Shown here: positions 32,722-41,030 of the stretch, piece by piece
Position numbering within the stretch: position 1 is the first letter of the stretch
Layout of the letters: each line of letters starts with the position of its first letter
NCBI RefSeq assembly: GCF_014873755.1
Contig: NZ_JADBEG010000001.1
Coordinates: 1,180,501 to 1,244,500, forward strand
Reading direction: 5' to 3'
DNA from: Amycolatopsis lexingtonensis
GTDB taxonomy: Bacteria; Actinomycetota; Actinomycetes; Mycobacteriales; Pseudonocardiaceae
Length of the DNA stretch: 64,000 nt
The notes under the pieces: model-generated
Seen by the model: the letters and a program-made list of their open reading frames with translations, nothing else
Told to the model about the DNA's origin: nothing
Database searches by the model: none
Position numbers and translations under genes: made by a program

Positions 32722-35442
32722 CTAGGGCGTGGTTTGGGCGTCCTGGATGCGCTGGCGGATTTCGGTAGCGAGGTCGGGGTAACCGGTGTCGTCGTAGACG
32801 GTGGCGGCTTCTTGCCAGCAAGCGATCGCCTTTTCGGTGTGGCCGACGTCGTGGAGGCAGGTGGCGAGGACATCCAGCGGTTCCGCGATGGTTTTGTCGC
32901 GGTTGATGGGCGCGCTGCGGCCGATGTCGATGGCCTCTCGGCACAGCTGGATAGCTTGCTTGGGTGCCTGCAGTCCTCGCCAGGCACGTGCCAACTGAGT
33001 CAATGCGTACGCTTCACCGGTGTGGTCTCCAACCTGTTGTCGCAGGAGTAGGCCGCGCTCGCCGTGCTCGAGAGCGAGCCCATACTGGCCGAGGCCAGTA
33101 TGGGCGGCGCTGAGGTTGCCTTCCACGACTGCCTCCATGCGTCCAGAGTCAATTCCCCTGCTCAGCGGCAACGCCTTGCCGAGCCACCGCAGCGACTTTT
33201 CGAACTCGCCCTGGCGCAGGAACATCAGCCCGCGGTCGTTGAGATTCCAGCCCCGGCGGGCGCCATCATCGAGGTGTTCGGCGAGAGCCGCTGAGCGGTC
33301 GATGTCCTCTCGAGCCTGGTCCCAAGCGCCGAGCGAAGACGCTATCTCTCCCCGAAGGGCCACAAGGCTTTCTTCTTGTGCGCGGTTGCCGGCCTTCTGG
33401 GCTGCGGTGACTCCCAGACTGCAAGCTTCGAGCTCTTCTTGCAGGCTGCCTGCGGAGCGGAGGAAGCGACAGGCGTAAGCGAGTGGGATGGTGTGGTGGT
33501 GGAGTTGGTGGTCGGCGGCATACTGCAACGCCGCCAGGATATTTGTGCGTTCGCAGGTGAGCCAGGCCCACGCCTGGTCGATGTCCGGGACGGGATGCTG
33601 GTGATCAGGTTCGGCCACGACCGCCGGCATCTGTCCGAACCAGGGGTGGACAAGCTGGTCTGCTGTATGGCTGGTGTGGGTGTACCAGGTGAGCAGGGAT
33701 TCGATGGCGCGATGGCGGTCGTCGGCTGTGTCGTGGTGCGTGGCCTGGTCGGCGGCGTAGGCGCGGAGCAGGTCGTGGAACCGGTATCGGCCGTTCGCGG
33801 TGGGTTCGATCAGGTGTGCGGCGGCGAGCGCGGCTAGTTGGGGCCGGGTGTCGGCGGGGGATTGACGGGCGAGTGCGGCGGCGGCGGGCAGGGTGAGATC
33901 GGGCCCGGGGTGCAGGCCGAGGCGCCGGAATAGTCGTGCGTGTTCGGGTGGGAGTTGCTGGTAGGACCAGTCGAATACGGCGCGGATGGCGGCGCGTTCG
34001 TCGCCGGTGTCGCTGAGGATGTCGAGGCGGGTGTGGTCGTCGGCCAGGTCGGTGACCACGTCGGCGACGCTGTGGTGGGGGTGGGCGGCGGCGCGGGTGG
34101 CGGCGATCCGGAGCGCCAGCGGTAGCCGGGCGCACAGCCGGATGAGGTCGGCGACGGCGTCGGGTTCGGCGGCGGCCCGCTGGGCACCGAGGATGCCGGT
34201 GACGAGAGTGTGTGCTTCGGGTATGTCGAGCAGGTCGAGGGTGAGGCGGTGGGCGGCGTCGGTGACTACCAGTCCGTTGAGGCTGTCGCGGCTGGTTACC
34301 AGGACCATGCAGCCGGGTGTGCCGGGAAGGAGGGGCCGGATCTGCTCGGGGCTGCGGGCGTTGTCCAGGACCATCAGCATTCGTTTGCCTGCCAGCAGGG
34401 ACCGCAGGAGCGCCGATTGCTCCTCGGTGTCGGCGGGAATGGCGCGGGCCGCGATACCGAGGGCGCGCAGGAATCCGCTTAGCGCCTCACTTGGTGTGGC
34501 CGGAGTACCGGGGCCGTAGCCGCGCAGATTCATGTGCAGCGTGCCGTCGGGGAACCGGTGCTGGTTGCGGTGGGCCCAGTGCAGCGCAAGGGTGGTCTTG
34601 CCGATCCCGCCGGCCCCGTCGACGGCGGTGATCACTACCGACCGAGTTTCCGGTTCATCGAGGTTGTGGTGGTCGGGGTCGGGTGGGGCCAGGGCGTCGA
34701 GTGCGGCCAGGTGTCCGGCGCGGCCGGCGAAGTCCCGCACTGCAGCGGGCAGTTGCCGCGGAACCACAACGCCCGAGCCCCGCCTGGAGCCGAAATGGAG
34801 TTGACCGGCGCCTCGGCCGCCTCTACCTGGCGGTATGGGGTTGGGTGAGTAGGGGTGGTCGGGGAGAGTGATCCAGCCGGTGGTGTCGGCTTCTTTCACC
34901 GTGACCGGGACGGGGCGCCAGGTGGCGGGTGCAGTGGCGGGGGTGTGGCGGATGACGTCGTCGAACAGGACGTCGGAGGCGATCACTGCCAGCACTCCCG
35001 GTGAGGCGGCCAGCGCCGCTTTCAGCGGCGGGGCGTCGCATAGTCGGAATGTTCGGATCAGTGCGGCGGAGGAGATGCCGTGGGTGTCGTAGCCGACTTC
35101 GCCGGCGTGCAGCGCGACCCGCAGTCTCAGCCGTTGCGGGTCGGGGTGGGTGTCGTTGTGCACCCGCAGCCGCGTGACCAGCGTTGGTAGCACACTTTCC
35201 ACGAACGCCGTTTTGTCGGTATCTGCCGGTACAAGCGCGACGACGGCGTCTCCGCGCATCTCGCGGTAGCAGTTCTCCCATGTCACCTGGGCTGCGGCGA
35301 ACGCTGCCTGCATGACCGTGTCGAGCCCATCGCGTACCGCCTGCAGGTGTGGCGCCGTCCGGCTTGGGTCCCCGAAGCTTTCGACATCCGCGACCACGAT
35401 CAAATGATGCCGCGACCCCGACCCCCGCTCCGCCACCACCAT
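32722..35442 (-). CDS. STAND NTPase: cyclase-like domain, NB-ARC, TPR repeats
   Basis: 906 residues. The N-terminus (1-190) looks like a degenerate class III nucleotide cyclase: VADVESFGD, MRGDAVVALVPA, LRVALHAGEVGYDTHGISSA. The usual metal Asp pair is incomplete, so it may be a binding rather than catalytic module. From about 245 an NB-ARC ATPase follows: P-loop DGAGGIGKTTLALHW, Walker B MLMVLDNARSPEQ, VTSRDSL sensor and LPLALRIAA (GxP). The last 350 residues are TPR-like (for example GRMEAVVEGNLSAAHTGLGQ). ATG 35442 has GGGAGG upstream. Related proteins act as transcriptional regulators or as STAND-type immune sensors; the substrate here is unknown. Confidence 0.85.
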   Translation of the reverse strand: MVVAERGSGSRHHLIVVADVESFGDPSRTAPHLQAVRDGLDTVMQAAFAAAQVTWENCYREMRGDAVVALVPADTDKTAFVESVLPTLVTRLRVHNDTHPDPQRLRLRVALHAGEVGYDTHGISSAALIRTFRLCDAPPLKAALAASPGVLAVIASDVLFDDVIRHTPATAPATWRPVPVTVKEADTTGWITLPDHPYSPNPIPPGRGGRGAGQLHFGSRRGSGVVVPRQLPAAVRDFAGRAGHLAALDALAPPDPDHHNLDEPETRSVVITAVDGAGGIGKTTLALHWAHRNQHRFPDGTLHMNLRGYGPGTPATPSEALSGFLRALGIAARAIPADTEEQSALLRSLLAGKRMLMVLDNARSPEQIRPLLPGTPGCMVLVTSRDSLNGLVVTDAAHRLTLDLLDIPEAHTLVTGILGAQRAAAEPDAVADLIRLCARLPLALRIAATRAAAHPHHSVADVVTDLADDHTRLDILSDTGDERAAIRAVFDWSYQQLPPEHARLFRRLGLHPGPDLTLPAAAALARQSPADTRPQLAALAAAHLIEPTANGRYRFHDLLRAYAADQATHHDTADDRHRAIESLLTWYTHTSHTADQLVHPWFGQMPAVVAEPDHQHPVPDIDQAWAWLTCERTNILAALQYAADHQLHHHTIPLAYACRFLRSAGSLQEELEACSLGVTAAQKAGNRAQEESLVALRGEIASSLGAWDQAREDIDRSAALAEHLDDGARRGWNLNDRGLMFLRQGEFEKSLRWLGKALPLSRGIDSGRMEAVVEGNLSAAHTGLGQYGLALEHGERGLLLRQQVGDHTGEAYALTQLARAWRGLQAPKQAIQLCREAIDIGRSAPINRDKTIAEPLDVLATCLHDVGHTEKAIACWQEAATVYDDTGYPDLATEIRQRIQDAQTTP

Positions 35443-35699
35443 CGCCCACCCTCCCTCATTCGGTCCCGTAAAGTGCGGGACCGGACCACGGTCGCAAGAA
35501 TCCGGCAGGAAAGGTAGCCACTGCACTAGAGGCATCTGGTTTCGAAGCGGGGGCGTCGAGGATTCTGACCAGGGCGGTGGCCTGGACGACATGCTTGGCC
35601 GACAACCGCACCAGCCACCGGATCATCCGCCAGTCCCGCTACCGCGGTTGCTGTGCCCAAACCTGCTTGCCCAGCGCTCCGCCCTCTGCTGGAGGACCG

Positions 35700-35850
35700 G
35701 TGCTTGAAGGCCGCCCAGTTGAAGCAGTCGAACCCCGAGACGCCAGCCGCCCCTGGCTCGCTGCCTGTGACGCCTGCCCTTGCCGAGCGGCGGCCTGCGT
35801 CGTGGCGCCACCCTGTCGGTCTCGGGCTTGACCGCGCGTTACCGGTTGGT
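35700..35850 (+). pseudogene. imuA-like N-terminal fragment
   Basis: Plus-strand translation gives KAAQLKQSNPETPAAPGSLP then VTPALAE, and after a short frame change GGLRRGATLSVSG. These match the N-terminal part of the imuA-like gene at 22.1 kb (AAELKQ..., GSLPVTPALAE, GGLRRGTTLSVSG). The nucleotide sequences are clearly related but diverged, and the copy here is missing about ten bases (around 35790) and everything after SGLTA. It stops where the next, minus-strand gene ends. It is a truncated paralogue. The rest of 35443-35699 shows no convincing gene. Confidence 0.75.
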
Positions 35851-36327
35851 GTGTCCGGGCAGGACGGTGATCGTCCAGTGTTCGAGCCCGGTGGGGTTGG
35901 GGTCGTCGAGCGGCGGCGTAAATGAGGAGGGCGATACCAGCAGGCGACGTGTGATCACGACGTCGCGGGGACCGGATGCGGGGACGGTGAACTGGGTTTC
36001 GGGCTGTATGAAGTCAGGGGTCGCGAACTGCAGCTTGCTGTCGGTGAAGGCGAAAGTACCGCTGTTGGTGCGGAGGAGGGGATCGTCGATCGGTTTCGGC
36101 TCGTCGAAGGGCTCGGCAGGGAGTTCGATATTGACCGTGATGATGTGGGACTGGAACGCGCTGGCGAGTGCGATGCCGTTCGGTCCGAACGCGCAGATGT
36201 CGCCGGTGTCGAGCAGCCCGTCGACGAGGTCGCTCGGGATCTCGGTTCCGGTGGGGGTGACGTTGGCGAGGAAGAACAGGCCGGGATAGACGGCGACGGT
36301 GCGGTGGACCCGTTGGATCACGGTCAT
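35839..36327 (-). CDS. Hypothetical protein
   Basis: About 162 residues from ATG 36327 (an upstream ATG at 36378 is in frame). VAVYPGLFFLANVTPTGTEI, DTGDICAFGPNG and a long C-terminal stretch with alternating hydrophobic residues (HIITVNIELP, FAFTDSKLQFATPDF) suggest a beta-rich fold. No family is recognised. The last 12 bases overlap the imuA fragment on the other strand, so its original C-terminus may have been altered by the same rearrangement. Confidence 0.5.
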   Translation of the reverse strand: MTVIQRVHRTVAVYPGLFFLANVTPTGTEIPSDLVDGLLDTGDICAFGPNGIALASAFQSHIITVNIELPAEPFDEPKPIDDPLLRTNSGTFAFTDSKLQFATPDFIQPETQFTVPASGPRDVVITRRLLVSPSSFTPPLDDPNPTGLEHWTITVLPGHTNR

Positions 36328-36407
36328 GGGTTGCACGGTAGCAGGGGTTGGTGCGCGAACCTGGGGTCCGCGCACCAACCCGGTTTACCTGATGGTGGAG
36401 TGCCGGA

Positions 36408-37667
36408 TCAGGTTGCGCTTACGAAGTAGCCGTCGCTGTCGAGAATCCGGTAGTCCTTGTAGAAGGTGCCGACGTCGTTGCCGGCGCTGCGGTTCTGGGA
36501 CAGGGCGATCGGTTTGGCGGAGTAGCCGACGGTGCCGCCGTTGTCGCTGTAGGCGGCGCCTTGGTAGGTGGAGCGGAACGGGTATTCGTCGCAGTCGAGG
36601 GTACCGCCTTGGGTGTAGCCGGTTCCCCAGAATTCGACGCAGGTGGCGACGGCTTTGGCGTGATTGCGGTTGTAGGTGGCGGTGTCGTAGGCGGGGTAGA
36701 GCCGGGTCAGCGGGGTGTCGGCCTCGACGGAGCCGGGGATGAGGGTGAAGGTGCCGGGTTTGGTGGTTTCCGGGTGGTACTGGGCCGCGGCGATGTGGTC
36801 GACGATGTCGGGGTACTTGCTGCGGACGGGGCCGAAGTTCATGACCGGGGTGCGGGCGGTGAACACGCATCCTTGGGCGGCGCCGGGGATGTAGGTGGCG
36901 GTGTCGCAGCGGAAGAAGTCGGTGCGGTCGATGACCGGGCGGGTGTTGGTGACCGGGTCGTAGAAGGTCTGGCCGACCTCGTAGAAGGCTTTGCCGTCGC
37001 GGGCGGTGGTGGTGCCGCTGGGGGTGATGGTCTGCCAGAAGCGGTGTTCGCCGGTGACCCATTCGCCCATGGTCTTGAGTGTCATGTCGGAGGTGGAGCA
37101 GCTGGTGCTGATCGCGCTGCACATGACCTGGATCCCGACCTGGGTGCCATACCACTCCGGCGGCGGGTTGCCTTCCACCTGGCCGTCATGGATGTACACG
37201 TCGGCGCGGATGCCTTGGGTGCCGTCGGTGGCTGCGGTGTAGGCGGTGGTGACCAGGAAGGTCAGCGAACCGTCCTCGGGTCGGCCGATGCCGAACCCGT
37301 AGGTGCGGCAGCTGGAGAACCGGTCCTTGTGCTGGAAGTTCGGCTCGCCGGTGTCGATCTCGAGGCACTCATCGGGGCTGACCGCGGCAGCCGCGCGTGG
37401 CTGCCCGGGTACGACGGTGGCAGAGCCGTCCTTGTTGAACAGCTGGGTGGTGAACGTGCGCTCCCGGGCGAGGCGCTGTGTCAGGGTGTCCATCGGCGCG
37501 CCGAACTGGTTCTTCGCCTGACCATCGCCGGCAGGCACCGGGGTGACGCGGTCTTTCTCCACGATGAAGAACGGCGGCGCTTGCGCTGCGACGGCGGCCG
37601 GCGCCACGACCGCGGACGCGGTCGTAATCAAGAAAAAGGACAGTAAAAAGCGCAACGATCTACTCAC
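36408..37667 (-). CDS. Secreted protein with NucA/NucB-type deoxyribonuclease domain
   Basis: 419 residues. The start is GTG 37667, eight bases after AGGGGAA. A classical signal peptide follows (SRSLRFLLSFFLITTASAVV then APAAVAAQA). The mature protein has eight or more Cys, suggesting disulfides outside the cell. The C-terminal 90 residues carry CDEYPFRSTYQGAA and VGTFYKDYRILDSDGYFV, the pattern of NucA/NucB nucleases (DEYP plus a later FY...GD region). The large N-terminal region (30-320) is not recognised. It may be an extracellular DNase or a toxin-like effector. Confidence 0.75.
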   Translation of the reverse strand: MSRSLRFLLSFFLITTASAVVAPAAVAAQAPPFFIVEKDRVTPVPAGDGQAKNQFGAPMDTLTQRLARERTFTTQLFNKDGSATVVPGQPRAAAAVSPDECLEIDTGEPNFQHKDRFSSCRTYGFGIGRPEDGSLTFLVTTAYTAATDGTQGIRADVYIHDGQVEGNPPPEWYGTQVGIQVMCSAISTSCSTSDMTLKTMGEWVTGEHRFWQTITPSGTTTARDGKAFYEVGQTFYDPVTNTRPVIDRTDFFRCDTATYIPGAAQGCVFTARTPVMNFGPVRSKYPDIVDHIAAAQYHPETTKPGTFTLIPGSVEADTPLTRLYPAYDTATYNRNHAKAVATCVEFWGTGYTQGGTLDCDEYPFRSTYQGAAYSDNGGTVGYSAKPIALSQNRSAGNDVGTFYKDYRILDSDGYFVSAT

Positions 37668-38176
37668 GGTATTCCCCTCGCGCGCACGGGAGCGCGCACC
37701 ACTAGCCGCTCCAGCGGAGCGGCGGTTGGACTGCAGACAGCCACGTGAGGCGAGGACCGTGGGCCCCCCAACCCGCAATCAGACATTCACCCCAATGTGT
37801 GACAAGATCACCATGGCATGAACTGTGACGGCGTCAAAGCAGCTATCTGGGTAACTCTCGGGGCATCCATGACACTCAGCGGTGAACAGTTATGCGCCAA
37901 TAGGGTGGAGTTGGAGGCTGGCCTCGGCCGTGCCGCACGTTTCAGCGGCGAGACAGGGCACGTGCGCGGATTGTCTGGGTGATCTGTTCCCGGAGCGAAT
38001 CGTTCCGGACGCGATGTCGCGCAGCTGCCCGCCACCGCCGCGGTTCACCGGGGACGGCATCGCCGACGCGGGCGAGTCTGACGTGGCCGCGGCCGGTTCG
38101 CCGACCTTTGTCAGCCGTGGCGCCGGCGACCTGGAACACGCCGGTCAGGTGCGACGACCTTCGAACTTGCGAAACG
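37668..38176. other. Intergenic region, no gene recognised
   Basis: A 509-bp stretch between the secreted nuclease and the MFS gene. Small open frames occur on both strands (for example 37882-38286 plus, 37942-38217 minus) but they lack ribosome sites and any family signal. The part 37770-37900 is relatively A/T-rich and may hold the promoter of the secreted nuclease. No clear terminator was found. Confidence 0.5.
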
Positions 38177-39595
38177 TTACGGCTTTTCGGCCCGATCGCT
38201 CTTCGCGTCTCCGGCATCCTGGCTTCGGGGCAACTGGCGTAGGGCGAGCGCGGTCAGTACAAGCAGAACCGCGCCGAGCACGGTGAGCACGAGGGCCACC
38301 GTGTGCAACCCCTCGTCGGAGGCCCGTTCGCCGTAGGCGACTCCGATCAGGCTGGACGACAGGATCGCGCCGATGTAGGTGAACGTGCGCAGCAGTCCGG
38401 CGGCGACGCCGATCGTCTCCGCGGGGGCCTGGTGGTAGAGCGCCGCCTGGTTGCCGATGACGCCGAGGCCCGAGATCACCGCGAACGCCATCGTGACCGC
38501 GATCAGCAACCAGATCGGCGTCGTCGCGTGGAATGTGAGCAGACAGGCCGGTCCGACGACCGCGGCGATACCCGTGGCCAGCAGGCAGGTCCGGACCTTG
38601 CCGCCGCGCGAGAAGGGGATGGCCAGGAGTGCTGCGACCACGGACATCGGCACCATGACGTAGCCGGCTGTGGACGCGGTGAGGTGGCGTCCTTGCTCGA
38701 GCCACTGGGTGAACCCGTACAGGATGCAATAGCTCAGCAGGAACATGATCGCCACGCGGACGTAGGTAGCCGACAAAGCGCGGTTGCGCACCAGCATCCG
38801 GACGTCGATGAACGGGTGTGCGGCCCGGGTTTCCCACCAGAGCAGCACGGCGCCGAGGACCACCACCAGCCCCGCCAGCACCCAGCGCGGGTGGTGCAGG
38901 TCCTGGAGGAACACGATCAGGCTCGCGATGGCGGCGGCGAACAGCGCCATGCCGGGCAGGTCGAGGGCGCGGGCGAGGGGGACCGACGACTCGCGTTCGC
39001 GGGAGCGGCGGGGGAGCCAGCGCAGGGCCGTGGCCAAGGTCAGCAGCGCCAGGGGGACGTTGATCAGGAAGGTCACGCGCCAGCCGCCGAACGCGACCAG
39101 CAGGCCGCCCAGGGGGAGGCCGATCGTCGCGCTCGTCTGGCCCGCGATCGCGAGGGCGCCGATCGCGCCCTCGGCGCGGCCGCCGGGGTTCTCGGCCGCC
39201 CAGCGGCGGACCAGCATCATCGCCGTCGGGTAGCCCGCGGCCGTGCCGATGCCGAGGACTGCCCGGGCAATCAGCAAAAGCGTGAAGTTCTCCGCCAGCG
39301 CGCCGAGGAGCCCGCCCGCCGCGACCAGTACCAGGCCGGACAGGAACGTCTTCCGCGCCCCGAACCGTTCGGCGAGCTTGCCCATCGCCGGCTGACCGAT
39401 CGCGCTGGCCAGGTAGAGCGCCGCGACCAGGCCGGCTGCCGACGCCGCGTTGACGCGGAACGCCTGACCGATGGCGACCAGCGCGGTGGCGAGCACGGAA
39501 CTGTTGATCGGGTTGAGCGCCGAGCCGAGGACGAGGGGAGTCAGGTACCGCCACCCGGGAGCGATCCGGCCGGGCGTCCCGGCGACGGTCTTCAC
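38177..39595 (-). CDS. MFS drug/metabolite exporter (DHA2-like)
   Basis: 472 residues with about 12-14 membrane helices. The A-motif GKLAERFGARKTFL after helix 2, the C-motif-like AGQTSATIGLPLGGLLV and the R in RAVLGIGTAAGYPTAMM are features of proton-driven drug antiporters. The GTG 39595 overlaps the stop of the MarR gene (GTGA), so the exporter and its regulator are one operon. The long frame upstream of 39595 belongs to the MarR region. It is likely induced by its substrate through MarR. Confidence 0.85.
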   Translation of the reverse strand: MKTVAGTPGRIAPGWRYLTPLVLGSALNPINSSVLATALVAIGQAFRVNAASAAGLVAALYLASAIGQPAMGKLAERFGARKTFLSGLVLVAAGGLLGALAENFTLLLIARAVLGIGTAAGYPTAMMLVRRWAAENPGGRAEGAIGALAIAGQTSATIGLPLGGLLVAFGGWRVTFLINVPLALLTLATALRWLPRRSRERESSVPLARALDLPGMALFAAAIASLIVFLQDLHHPRWVLAGLVVVLGAVLLWWETRAAHPFIDVRMLVRNRALSATYVRVAIMFLLSYCILYGFTQWLEQGRHLTASTAGYVMVPMSVVAALLAIPFSRGGKVRTCLLATGIAAVVGPACLLTFHATTPIWLLIAVTMAFAVISGLGVIGNQAALYHQAPAETIGVAAGLLRTFTYIGAILSSSLIGVAYGERASDEGLHTVALVLTVLGAVLLVLTALALRQLPRSQDAGDAKSDRAEKP

Positions 39596-40077
39596 CGCTC
39601 CTCCGGCGCCGCGGGGCGCGAACGGACGGTGCGCGTTGCGGAGAGCCGGTCGAGGATTTCGATCAGCTTCGGCACGAGATCGCGTTCTTCGCCGGTCAGC
39701 TCCTGGTCCAGAGCGTCGGCGAGCCATGTGTTCCGCAAGGCGGACGCGGTCCGGACGGCTTCGCGTCCCTTCGCGGTCGGCTCGATCAGGCTCCGTCGGG
39801 CGTCGGCGGTGTCGGGACGGCGTTCGATCAGGCCCTCGCGCTCCAGCGCGGAGACGATCTGAGCCATCGACTGCGGGCGCATGTGCTCGGCCGCGGCCAG
39901 CTCACTCGTCGTAACGGCGGTGCCGCGGACGATGCGGTCCAAAGCGACGAGCTGGCTCCTGGTCCAGGGGACCGGAAGCCGGAGTCCTTCGACCCGGAGG
40001 CGCGCGCGAAAGCGCTGGACAGCCAGGTCCAGGCCTGCGGCGAGGGCCGCCGACGGGTCTGCCGTGTCTTCGTTCAT
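39592..40077 (-). CDS. MarR-family transcriptional regulator
   Basis: 161 residues with the winged helix: WTRSQLVALDRIV, then VTTSELAAAEHMRPQSMAQI and the wing SALEREGLIERRPDTADARR. It begins the operon with the MFS exporter and faces the SDR gene. The 142-bp gap on its 5' side contains two inverted repeats that fit MarR operators, so it probably represses itself, the exporter and the SDR. Confidence 0.88.
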   Translation of the reverse strand: MNEDTADPSAALAAGLDLAVQRFRARLRVEGLRLPVPWTRSQLVALDRIVRGTAVTTSELAAAEHMRPQSMAQIVSALEREGLIERRPDTADARRSLIEPTAKGREAVRTASALRNTWLADALDQELTGEERDLVPKLIEILDRLSATRTVRSRPAAPEER

Positions 40078-40106
40078 GGGGCAAGAATACAGGCAAACTG
40101 AACAGG

Positions 40107-40165
40107 TAGACTGTCTATCTCGTCACGGTATACACCTGTAGACAAGTCACTCAGTGAAGTCTACA
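40107..40165. promoter_or_regulatory. Inverted repeats, putative MarR operators
   Basis: TAGACTGTCTA at 40107-40117 is a perfect 11-base palindrome 30 bp from the MarR start. TGTAGAC (40137-40143) and GTCTACA (40159-40165) form a second, wider inverted repeat. Both share the GTAGAC/GTCTA half-site, and GTATAC occurs twice nearby. The shared half-sites in a divergent promoter argue for one regulator acting on both the MarR-MFS operon and the SDR gene. Confidence 0.55.
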
Positions 40166-40219
40166 GTCGTATACATCAGCGGAGTCGCCGCTGATCGAAG
40201 AACGACATCGAGGCAAACA

Positions 40220-41020
40220 ATGGATCTTCAACTGACAGGCAAGCGGGCGCTCGTGACCGGGTCGAGCTCGGGTCTCGGCGAAGCCATCGCCGGCCGCCTC
40301 GCCGCGGAGGGTGCCGAGGTCGTGGTGCACGGCCGCGACGTCGCTCGTGCCGAAAAGGTCGCCGCGGCGATCCGGGGTCAGGGCGGCCGGACCGCCGTGG
40401 CCATCGGCGACCTGGCCACGGACGAGGGTGCCGCCGCCGTCGCGGCCGCCGCGCTGGCCGACGGCCCGATCGACATCCTGGTCAACAACGCGGGTGCGTA
40501 CGAGCACCTGTCCTGGACGGACGCCACTCCCGAGGATTGGCGGAACACCTACGAGGGCAACGTGATCTCCGGCGTCCGGATGATCCGGCACCTCGTCCCG
40601 CAGATGCGGGACCGGCGGTGGGGCCGGGTGATCACCATCGGCGGCGGGCTGGCGACCCAGCCGATGCAGTCGCACCCCCAGTACAACGCCACGCTGGCGG
40701 CCCGGCACAACCTCGCCGTGTCGCTCGCCCGCGAGCTCAAGGACACCGGCGTGACGTCCAATGTGGTCGCCCCCGGCGCCATCCTGGTGGAATCGGTGAA
40801 GGACCTTCTCACCGGCATCGCCCCGGCCCGCGGCTGGGGCGAGACGTGGGAGGAAATCGAGCGCGGCGCGGTGCGGGACATCATCCCGAACGACACCGGC
40901 CGGTTCGGCAAGCCGGAAGAGATCGCCGCGGCGGTCGCCTACCTCTGCAGCCCGCTGGCCGACTACGTCAGTGGCGCCAACCTCCGGGTGGACGGCGGCC
41001 TGATCCGCAACGTCACCTGA
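40220..41020 (+). CDS. SDR-family oxidoreductase with altered catalytic triad
   Basis: 266 residues. The cofactor loop TGSSSGLGEAIA is intact and VVHGRD suggests NADP. NNAG is present as VNNAGAYEHL. The catalytic region reads RVITIGGGLATQPMQ and QYNATLAARHN, so the expected Ser of the active site is Gly and the Lys of YxxxK is Leu; only the Tyr remains. The protein may be catalytically impaired or use other residues. The PGAILVE and C-terminal VDGGLIRNV segments are normal. ATG 40220 is not preceded by a strong ribosome site (GAGG eight bases before). Confidence 0.8.
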   Translation: MDLQLTGKRALVTGSSSGLGEAIAGRLAAEGAEVVVHGRDVARAEKVAAAIRGQGGRTAVAIGDLATDEGAAAVAAAALADGPIDILVNNAGAYEHLSWTDATPEDWRNTYEGNVISGVRMIRHLVPQMRDRRWGRVITIGGGLATQPMQSHPQYNATLAARHNLAVSLARELKDTGVTSNVVAPGAILVESVKDLLTGIAPARGWGETWEEIERGAVRDIIPNDTGRFGKPEEIAAAVAYLCSPLADYVSGANLRVDGGLIRNVT

Positions 41021-41030
41021 CGCCGTGGCC

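Noticed and set aside
37882-38286. Plus-strand ORF between the nuclease and the MFS genes
   Set aside because: It lacks a ribosome site and overlaps the MFS gene; no similarity was recognised.
38303-39862. 519-codon plus-strand frame antisense to the MFS gene
   Set aside because: Composition is that of a shadow frame (rich in Arg, Gln, Asp, His); the minus-strand MFS is clear.
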